From assembly GCA_013817555.1 (NCBI GenBank), contig JACDCN010000132.1:1-6206 (forward strand): DNA of 6,206 bases, read 5' to 3'. Below the pieces are notes generated by a model. That model was not told where the DNA came from, did no database searches, and saw only the letters and a list, made by a program, of their open reading frames with translations. Within the stretch, counting starts at the first letter, position 1, and each line of letters begins with the position of its first letter. Below are positions 1 through 6,206 of the stretch, one piece after another. The translations under genes and the position numbers were made by a program. Source of the stretch: Actinomycetota bacterium (GTDB lineage Bacteria > Actinomycetota > Thermoleophilia > Gaiellales > Gaiellaceae).

Positions 1-2
1 GC

Positions 3-131
3 TTTCATGTTCCCATCATGGTCACTCAACTCGACGTAGTCAAGTATCTAGACGGGACGAACGTGGAGGCGGTCTACCACGGCCCCGTCGAGCGATCGGC
101 GGCATCTGTCGTCCTCTCCTGGGACGAGTAA
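3..131 (+). CDS. 3' end of an unidentified gene (partial), or a 37-codon ORF
   Basis: A reading frame is open from the left edge and ends at TAA at 129-131. It gives 42 visible residues ending in VVLSWDE. An internal ATG at 18 would give a 37-residue peptide, but no clear Shine-Dalgarno precedes it, so the tail of a longer gene entering from the left is the simpler reading. About three quarters of the codons end in G or C, somewhat below the neighbouring genes, with tat, cta and gta codons present. I recognise no family or domain. The frame stops 3 bp before the stop codon of the convergent crotonase gene, and that tight fit is mild support for its being a real gene end. It could still be chance. 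Confidence 0.35.
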   Translation, partial: FHVPIMVTQLDVVKYLDGTNVEAVYHGPVERSAASVVLSWDE

Positions 132-134
132 GCG

Positions 135-884
135 CTAGCCCCAGGTGGGCGGGCGCTTGTCCAGGAACGCTCTCAGGCCGTCCTGTCCCTCGGTGCTCGT
201 GCGCCGCGCCGCCGCGATCTGCGCTGTTTCGAGCCCGAACGGTCGTTCCCGAACGAGTCGCTTCGCCTCGCGCACTGCCTCGGGCCCCCCCGCGATCAGC
301 GCCTCCACGATGCCCGACACCGCTTCGTCCGGGTCGTCCGATACTTCGTGCACGAGCCCGATCCGGAGCGCGACCTCCGTGCCGAAGCGCTCGCCCGTGA
401 GGAAGTAGCGCCGGGCGGCGGATCCGATCTTCGGGAGGACGAAGGGAGAGATCACCGCGGGGATAATCCCGAGTCGCACTTCCGTGAAGCCGAAGACGGC
501 CTCCGGGTGGGCGACCGCGATGTCCGCACACGCGACGAGCCCCGAGCCGCCGCCGAGCGCATATCCGTGGACGAGGCAGACGACGGGAGCAGGGCACGAG
601 TCGATCGCCTCCAGCATGCGGTACAGATGCATCGCGTCCTCGACGTTCTCGTTGTAGGAGAGGTCGATCGAGGAGCGCTGCCACTCGACGTCCGCGCCGG
701 CGCAGAAGCTGGGGCCGTCGCCGGCGAGCACAACCGCGCGAACGTCTCCAACGTCAGCGAACGCTTCGGTGAGCTCTGCGATGAGTGCGGCGTCGAAGGC
801 ATTCCGCCGCTCGGGGCGTGCGAGCGTCACGCGCAGCACGTGTCCGTCACGCTCGACCCGAAGAGCTTCCATCCTCGAAACCAT
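135..884 (-). CDS. liuC: Enoyl-CoA hydratase/isomerase family protein, likely methylglutaconyl-CoA hydratase
   Basis: This is a crotonase-fold protein of 249 residues, the normal family length. It is likely to hydrate 3-methylglutaconyl-CoA to 3-hydroxy-3-methylglutaryl-CoA in cytosolic leucine breakdown. The first oxyanion-hole segment is CAGAD (residues 61-65) and the second is the glycine-rich GYALGGG (107-113). The catalytic glutamate equivalent to crotonase Glu164 is E135 in TEVRLG. The position of crotonase Glu144 is a glycine (GGGSGL), as I recall for bacterial LiuC proteins. The stretch EVRLGIIPAVISPFV also recalls LiuC. The methylcrotonyl-CoA carboxylase gene on the same strand supports this substrate, though an aldolase gene on the other strand lies between them. 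The start is uncertain: ATG at 884 has no good ribosome site, and Met5 (ATG at 872) would give a more typical N-terminus. Family assignment is firm; the exact substrate is inferred. Confidence 0.85.
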   Translation of the reverse strand: MVSRMEALRVERDGHVLRVTLARPERRNAFDAALIAELTEAFADVGDVRAVVLAGDGPSFCAGADVEWQRSSIDLSYNENVEDAMHLYRMLEAIDSCPAPVVCLVHGYALGGGSGLVACADIAVAHPEAVFGFTEVRLGIIPAVISPFVLPKIGSAARRYFLTGERFGTEVALRIGLVHEVSDDPDEAVSGIVEALIAGGPEAVREAKRLVRERPFGLETAQIAAARRTSTEGQDGLRAFLDKRPPTWG

Positions 885-930
885 AAGGTTTGAGCATGGC
901 CGCCAAGCGCTTCACGATGGAGCTCGAATA
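885..930. promoter_or_regulatory. Short divergent gap between crotonase and aldolase genes
   Basis: These 46 bases separate two divergent genes, so both promoters must be squeezed in here or lie inside the flanking coding sequence. I found no convincing -35/-10 pair on either strand. The only notably AT-rich spot is GAATATTGA around 926-934, which could contribute a -10 for the minus-strand gene. A 12-codon ATG frame (896-934) ends by overlapping the TTG start of the aldolase. Treat this as a likely regulatory interval with no defined site. Confidence 0.3.
919..922 (+). promoter_or_regulatory. Shine-Dalgarno GGAG supporting the TTG start at 931
   Basis: GGAG lies 8 nt upstream of TTG at 931. 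This is the feature that decides the start of the aldolase gene. The same frame is open further upstream to an ATG at 769, but that stretch is antisense to the crotonase N-terminus and reads as low-complexity Arg/Ser sequence. The DapA-family homology begins right after the TTG. Confidence 0.55.
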
Positions 931-1782
931 TTGAAGGGTGCCCTCGCCGCGTCGGTCACGCCGCTCCGAGCTTCCGGGAGCGCGCTGGACGACGACGCGT
1001 TCGGACCGCTCGTCGACTTCTTCGTCGAAGCCGGGCTCGACGGCATCCTCGCGCTGGGCACCGCGGGGGAGGGGGTCCTCCTGGAGGAGCGCGAGCGGCG
1101 ACTTGTCGCCGATCTTTTCCTGCAGGCAGCGGACAACCGGTTGCAAGTGGCCGTTCAGTGCGGCGCGCAGACGACCGCCGAGACCGTGGCTCTCTCCGCG
1201 CACGCAGCCGAGGTAGGCGCGGACGCGGTCGTCGTGATCGGACCGCCGTACTTCCCTCTCGACGAGCGAGCCCAGTACGCGCACTTCCTTGCCGCTGCGC
1301 TCGCGTGTGCGCCGCTTCCGTTCTACGTCTACGAGTTCGAGTCGACCAGCGGGTACGCCGTGGTTCCCGCGGTCCTCGAGCGGCTCCGCGACGAGGCGCC
1401 GAACCTCGCCGGCCTCAAGGTGTCGGACACCCCCTTCGAGCGCTTCTCCCGCTATCTGCTCCCGAATCTGGACATCTTCGTCGGGCCGGAGGCGTTGATC
1501 CACGAGGGCTTGGCAGCGGGCGCCGTCGGCGCGGTCTCCGCCCTCGCGTCCGCTTTCCCGCGAGACGTCGCCGCCGTCATCCGCGAGCCGACCGCAGAAG
1601 GAGCGGCGCGCCTCGCCGAGCTGCGTGCGTTCGTCGAGCGCTTCCCGCGCCAGGCCGCCCTGAAGCACCTTCTCGGCCGTCAGGGTCTGCCGGTGCGAGA
1701 GGACGTGCGGGCGCCGCTTCGTGGGCTCACGGTCGAGGAGCGCGAGGAGCTCGACGCCTGGCATGCATCGTTGACAGCGTAG
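931..1782 (+). CDS. Dihydrodipicolinate synthase / N-acetylneuraminate lyase family protein
   Basis: This is a class I (Schiff-base) aldolase or dehydratase of the DapA family, a TIM barrel of 283 residues, close to the usual 290-300. N-terminal LKGALAASVTPL matches the first barrel strand. GTAGEG (residues 43-48) corresponds to the GTTGE loop of DapA. The Schiff-base lysine is K163 in GLKVSD. The catalytic tyrosine is Y132 or Y134 in FYVYEFESTSG. Two features argue against true lysine biosynthesis. The second Thr of the GTTGE loop is Ala, and the position of the E. coli DapA Arg138 that binds the substrate carboxylate appears to be Thr139. The substrate is therefore probably another 2-keto acid or aldehyde, or this is a dehydratase. 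The start is TTG at 931, chosen for the GGAG at 919-922 and for homology. The gene is divergent from the crotonase gene (46 bp) and convergent with the next minus-strand gene (9 bp). Family firm, reaction unknown. Confidence 0.85.
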   Translation: MKGALAASVTPLRASGSALDDDAFGPLVDFFVEAGLDGILALGTAGEGVLLEERERRLVADLFLQAADNRLQVAVQCGAQTTAETVALSAHAAEVGADAVVVIGPPYFPLDERAQYAHFLAAALACAPLPFYVYEFESTSGYAVVPAVLERLRDEAPNLAGLKVSDTPFERFSRYLLPNLDIFVGPEALIHEGLAAGAVGAVSALASAFPRDVAAVIREPTAEGAARLAELRAFVERFPRQAALKHLLGRQGLPVREDVRAPLRGLTVEEREELDAWHASLTA

Positions 1783-1791
1783 CCCAGTTTC

Positions 1792-2025
1792 CTACAGATC
1801 GAGGAGGTCGAACTCGTCGGCGACGTCGGGTTCGTGGCCGATCAGCTGGCGTGCGTGCGCGACTGCTTCGGGCAGCTCGTGGCCGAACGTAGCGACGCCG
1901 AACCGCTCGCCCGCCTCGTTCCAGAGCCATCCGCTCGGCGGCTCGAGCTCGGCGAGCGAGTCGCGAAGCTCTTCGATCGTCGTCTTCGAGTCGTAGAGAC
2001 TCCAGATCAGGATGCGGACGATCAC
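1792..2025 (-). CDS. Small unknown protein coupled to the carboxylase beta subunit
   Basis: This 77-residue protein belongs to no family I recognise. Its GTG start overlaps the carboxylase stop as GTGA (2022-2025). No Shine-Dalgarno is visible, so translation probably depends on ribosomes finishing the upstream gene. The sequence suggests a beta-alpha-beta-beta-alpha-beta order. A hydrophobic strand IVRILIWSL (residues 2-10) is followed by a helix TIEELRDSLAEL (16-27). Next come a hairpin around GWLWNEAGERFGVATF (32-47), a helix ELPEAVAHARQLIGH (50-64) and an acidic end EFDLLDL. That order is typical of small ferredoxin-like folds. There is no signal peptide or membrane span. Actinobacterial acyl-CoA carboxylases often have a small epsilon subunit encoded next to the carboxyltransferase, so an accessory or regulatory role is a reasonable guess, but I see no epsilon-subunit motif. 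The frame also reads on upstream, antiparallel to nothing and overlapping the carboxylase in another frame, and that extension is spurious. Confidence 0.7.
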   Translation of the reverse strand: MIVRILIWSLYDSKTTIEELRDSLAELEPPSGWLWNEAGERFGVATFGHELPEAVAHARQLIGHEPDVADEFDLLDL

Positions 2026-3581
2026 ATGCGGAAGATGCCGAAGGTCGTCTCGGGCACGGGTGCGTTGGCCGCTGCCGCGAGCCCGAGCGCGAGTACTTGC
2101 CGCGTGTCCAGCGGGTCGATGATGCCGTCGTCCCAGAGGCGGGCGGTCGAGTAGTACGGGCTGCCTTCGGTCTCGTAGGTCGCGCGAATCTCTTCCGGGT
2201 CCGTGTCGCCGACCATAGAGAGCACCGTCGCCGCCTGCTCGCCGCCCATGACGGAGATCCGGGCGTTCGGCCACATCCAGAGCTGACGCGGCTCGTACGC
2301 GCGGCCGCACATCGCGTAGTTCCCTGCGCCGAACGAGCCTCCGACGACGACCGTGAACTTGGGCACGTCCGCGCACGCCACCGCCATGACGAGCTTGGCC
2401 CCGTCGCGCGCGATCCCACCCTCTTCGTACTCCTTCCCGACCATGAAGCCGGTGATGTTCTGGAGGAAGACGATCGGGATCCTGCGCTTGCAGGCGAGCT
2501 CGATGAAGTGGGCTCCCTTCTGAGAGGACTCTGCGAAGAGGACGCCCTGGTTGGCGAGGATCCCGACCGGATACCCCGCGATCCGCGCGAAGCCGCAGAT
2601 GAGTGTCTCGCCGTATAGCTCCTTGAACTCATGAAAGCGCGACCCGTCGACGATGCGCGCGATCACCTCCCGCGCGTCGAGCTCGTGGCGAAAGTCCTCG
2701 GGAACCAGGCCGTAGAGATCTGCGGAATCGAGCTCGGGCGGCTCCGGGGGCGCGAGATCCCATGGGCTCGCAGGCGGGGGATCGAGGTGTCGCACGATCT
2801 CGCGGCAAATCGCGAGCGCGTGCTCGTCCGAGGTCGCGTAGTGATCGGCGACTCCCGAGCGGCGCGCGTGCACTTCGGCGCCGCCGAGCTCCTCGGCTGT
2901 GACGTCCTGTCCCGTCGCTGCCTTTACGAGTGGCGGACCGCCGATGAAGATCGTGCCCGTGCCCCGGACGATCACCGTCTCGTCCGACATCGCCGGCACG
3001 TAGGCGCCTCCCGCGGTGCAGGAGCCCATGACGGAGGCGATCTGCGGGATGCCGAGCGCTGACAGGCGCGCTTGGTTGAAGAAGATGCGTCCGAAGTGGT
3101 CGCGGTCGGGGAAGACCTCGGCCTGCAGCGGGAGAAACGCCCCGCCCGAGTCCACGAGATAGAGACAAGGGAGACGGTTCTGACGTGCGATCTCCTGTGC
3201 GCGCAGGTGCTTCTTCACGGTCAGCGGGTAGTAGGAGCCGCCCTTGACCGTTGCGTCGTTCGCGACGATGACGCACTGGCGGCCCTCGACGACCCCGATC
3301 CCCGTGACGATGCCTGCCGAGGGCGCGTCCCCGTCGTAGAGCTCCCACGCCGCGAGCGCGTTCAGCTCGAGGAACGCGCTCGCGGGATCGACCAGCCGAT
3401 CGACTCGCTCCCGCGCAGTGAGCTTCCCTCGCGAGCGGTGGCGCTCGACGGCCTTCTCCCCGCCGCCCTGGGCGACGAGTGCGCTCCGCTCCCGCAGCTC
3501 CGCGACGAGGGTCTCCATCCGCTCCTGACGTGCGCGAAAGGAATCAGTCGCACGATCCACCTGCGTCGAGAGCACCGCCAT
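2022..3581 (-). CDS. mccB: Methylcrotonyl-CoA carboxylase, carboxyltransferase (beta) subunit
   Basis: This is the carboxyltransferase half of the biotin-dependent methylcrotonyl-CoA carboxylase (EC 6.4.1.4). It moves CO2 from carboxybiotin to 3-methylcrotonyl-CoA, giving 3-methylglutaconyl-CoA in cytosolic leucine degradation. At 519 residues it is about full length for the family, with the two crotonase-like halves present. N-terminal landmarks are GGGEKAVERHRSRGKL (39-54), GGSYYPLTVKKHLRAQE (114-130) and VDSGGAFLP (143-151), followed by FPDRDHFGRIFFNQ (157-170). The C-terminal half has NQGVLFAESSQKGAHFIEL (344-362), QNITGFMVGKEYE (374-386), GGSFGAGNYAMCGRAY (414-429) and ISVMGGEQAA (442-451). 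These fit MCC rather than propionyl- or acetyl-CoA carboxylases; the related geranyl-CoA carboxylase is the main alternative. The start is ATG at 3581, giving the usual N-terminus; the ribosome site is weak. The gene overlaps the small gene downstream by 4 bases. No biotin carboxylase/biotin carrier partner is in the window. Confidence 0.95.
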   Translation of the reverse strand: MAVLSTQVDRATDSFRARQERMETLVAELRERSALVAQGGGEKAVERHRSRGKLTARERVDRLVDPASAFLELNALAAWELYDGDAPSAGIVTGIGVVEGRQCVIVANDATVKGGSYYPLTVKKHLRAQEIARQNRLPCLYLVDSGGAFLPLQAEVFPDRDHFGRIFFNQARLSALGIPQIASVMGSCTAGGAYVPAMSDETVIVRGTGTIFIGGPPLVKAATGQDVTAEELGGAEVHARRSGVADHYATSDEHALAICREIVRHLDPPPASPWDLAPPEPPELDSADLYGLVPEDFRHELDAREVIARIVDGSRFHEFKELYGETLICGFARIAGYPVGILANQGVLFAESSQKGAHFIELACKRRIPIVFLQNITGFMVGKEYEEGGIARDGAKLVMAVACADVPKFTVVVGGSFGAGNYAMCGRAYEPRQLWMWPNARISVMGGEQAATVLSMVGDTDPEEIRATYETEGSPYYSTARLWDDGIIDPLDTRQVLALGLAAAANAPVPETTFGIFRM

Positions 3582-6206
3582 CGGCGGCTGAGCCTACCGC
3601 TTGCCCCTACGAGCGGCGTCCGCGACACTGCCGGAACCGCCGCCGACGAGAGGGAGAGCATGAGCGACACGGTCAAGCATGTCCTCGACGAGACCCGCCT
3701 GCCCGAGGCCTGGTACAACCTCGCCGCCGATCTCCCGGAGCCGCCGCCGCCCGTGCTCCACCCGGGAACAGGGCAGCCGGTCGGCCCCGACGACCTCGCG
3801 CCGCTCTTCCCGATGGAGATCATCAAGCAAGAGGTCGCCACGGACCGGTTCATCACGATTCCCGAAGAGGTGCGAACCGTGTACCGCCAGTGGCGGCCCA
3901 CTCCGCTCTACCGCGCGCGTCGCCTCGAGAAAGCGCTCGAGACGCCGGCGCGCATCTACTACAAGTACGAGGGCGTCTCGCCCGCCGGCTCGCACAAGCC
4001 GAACACCGCGGTTCCGCAGGCGTTCTACTCGAAGCAGGAAGGCATCACGCGTCTGACTACCGAGACCGGCGCAGGTCAGTGGGGATCGGCGCTCGCATTC
4101 GCGGGCGCGGTCTTCGGGCTCGAGGTCGAGGTCTACATGGTCAAGGTGTCGTACGACCAGAAGCCGTACCGGCGCGGGCTGATCGAGGCCTACGGCGCCC
4201 GCGTGGTGGCCAGCCCCTCGAACGAGACGAACTCGGGCCGCGCCATCCTCGCCGAGCACCCCGACTCGACGGGAAGCCTCGGAATGGCGATCTCCGAGGC
4301 GGTCGAGGCGGCGGCCGCGAGAGAGGACACGAAGTACTCCCTCGGCTCGGTGCTGAACCACGTCCTGATGCATCAGACCGTCATCGGTGAGGAGGCGAGC
4401 GCCCAGATGGAGCTAGCCGAGGACTATCCCGATGTCCTGATCGGCTGCACCGGCGGGGGCTCGAACTTTTCGGGTCTCTCCTTCCCCTTCATCGGCCGCG
4501 CGCTCCGTGACGGCAGCAAGATCCGCGCGATCGCTGTCGAACCGGCCGCATGTCCGAGCCTAACCAAGGGCCTGTACGCCTTCGACTTCGGAGACACCGG
4601 GCATTTGACGCCGCTCGTGAAGATGCACACGCTTGGGTCGACGTTCGTTCCACCGCCGTTCCACTCCGGCGGCCTTCGCTACCACGGAATGGCGCCATTG
4701 GTGAGCCATCTAAAGGAATTGGGCTTGATCGAGGCTCGCGCCTACACACAGACGGAGGTGTTCGCCGCCGGAGTCGAGTTCGCGCGCGTCGAGGGGATCC
4801 TGCCGGCGCCCGAGGCGAACCACGCCGTGAAGGCCGCGATGGACGAGGCGATCCGCTGCCGCGAGAAGGGCGAGTCGCAGGCGATCCTCTTCAATCTCTG
4901 CGGGCACGGCCACTTCGACATGCAGGCGTACATCGACTACTCGGCCGGCAAGCTCGTGGACCACGAGTACTCGGAGGACGAGGTCGCGATGGCGCTCGCC
5001 GGCCTTCCGGCCGTCGCAGTGTGATGGACGCGGCCGGACAACGAGAGCTTGCGGTCTCGACCTTCAGCCGTGTGTGGGAGCTTCTCGAGCTCGCCGAGCG
5101 GACTCCCGAAGAGATCGACGAGATGATCCACGCGGTACACGTCTCCTGCTACGTGTGGAGCAAGATCGGCGGGCCCGCGAACGTGGCCCGCGGCGAGTGG
5201 CAGTGCGCGCGTGTGTACTCGACCCTTGGACGCGCCGACTCTGCGCTCTGGCACGCACGGCGCGGTCTCCAGCTCACCGAGGCCGGAGGCGAGGGCTTCG
5301 AGGACTGGGATCTGCCAGGCGCCCACCAGGCGCTTGCACATGCGCATCTCGCAGCGGGCGATACCTCGGAAGCGCGCCGGTGGGCGGCGCTCGCGCGAGC
5401 GGGCGTCGCAAGGGTCGAGGATCCCGAGGACCGCGAGGTGATCGAGGGCCAGATCGCGGAGCTCGGCTTGGAGGATTAGCCAGACGTCGTCAACGCGCGG
5501 CAGGCGACTGCTCGAGCCGCGCGGACACGAGCGCCTCGGCTGCCGCCGCTGCGGCGGGGCCGGCCACCGCGGAGAGGAACGTCTCCGAGTCGATCTGGAG
5601 TCCCCGTACGGCGCTCGCCGCGGCGACAGACGCGGTCCGGGGAACGCGGCGGAGGAGTGCGATCTCGCCGACTCCCTCGCCTCGCCCACACTTCCGAAGT
5701 AGTCCTCGATCGTCGCTCACCACGACCTCGCCTTCCGAGATCAGGAAATAGTGGTCGCCGACGTCTCCCTGTCGCATGACGATGTCTCCTGACTCGTAGG
5801 CGACGGGGACAGCGCTTTCCGCGAGCCGATCGAGCGCGGTCAGCGGCAGCGGGGCGAACAGCTGGTTGCGACGCAAGAGCTCCAGGAGCTCTTCAGTGAG
5901 CGCGCTTCCCTTGCCGCAGCGTGCAACCCTGCGGGCCGTCGCGGCGGCGAGAAGTGGGAGCGAAGCACCGACCACCAGAAGCGTTCCTCGCGCTCCCAGA
6001 AGGGCGACGAGTCCCGGCGCAGCCAAGCTTCCGACCAGGAGGCCGATTCCGAACAGCCCTTCCATGAGGCCGAAGGCCGTAACTCGGTCTTCGTTGCGTA
6101 CTCCCCGCTGGACGAGGGTGAATCCCGACACGTCCAGGACGGCGTTGCTCACTCCCGTGACGAACAGGGCGCAGAGGGCGAGCGCAGCGATCGGCCAGGC
6201 GCCGAT

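Overview
This is a high-GC window (about two-thirds G+C by eye, with strong G/C at third codon positions). It is densely coded and has no RNA genes, insertion sequences, CRISPR arrays or obvious repeats. Protein content and codon use fit a high-GC bacterium, most likely an actinobacterium and possibly an uncultured soil lineage of the Thermoleophilia kind. That placement is inference from style, not from a marker gene.

Layout, left to right. (1) The end of an unidentified plus-strand frame (to 131). (2) A minus-strand crotonase-family gene resembling methylglutaconyl-CoA hydratase (135-884). (3) A plus-strand DapA/N-acetylneuraminate-lyase-family aldolase (931-1782), probably starting at TTG. 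(4) A minus-strand pair: the carboxyltransferase (beta) subunit of methylcrotonyl-CoA carboxylase (2022-3581), with a 77-residue unknown gene overlapping its stop codon (1792-2025). (5) A plus-strand pair: a TrpB2-type tryptophan synthase beta chain (3660-5024), with a small TPR-like protein gene overlapping its stop (5024-5479). (6) A minus-strand fragment of a major facilitator transporter with a C-terminal cyclic-nucleotide-binding domain (5490-6206), running off the right edge.

The clearest biological theme is leucine catabolism. The carboxylase subunit makes methylglutaconyl-CoA from methylcrotonyl-CoA, and the crotonase would hydrate that product to HMG-CoA. Both lie on the minus strand but are separated by the oppositely oriented aldolase gene. 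No biotin carboxylase (alpha) subunit, isovaleryl-CoA dehydrogenase or HMG-CoA lyase is visible here. TrpB2 stands without a trpA partner.

Transcription units alternate strand along the whole window (+,-,+,-,+,-). The three convergent junctions are only 3 to 10 bp wide and the two divergent ones 46 and 78 bp. The most novel-looking items are the two small proteins translationally coupled to well-known enzymes: the 77-residue one behind the carboxylase and the 151-residue one behind TrpB2.
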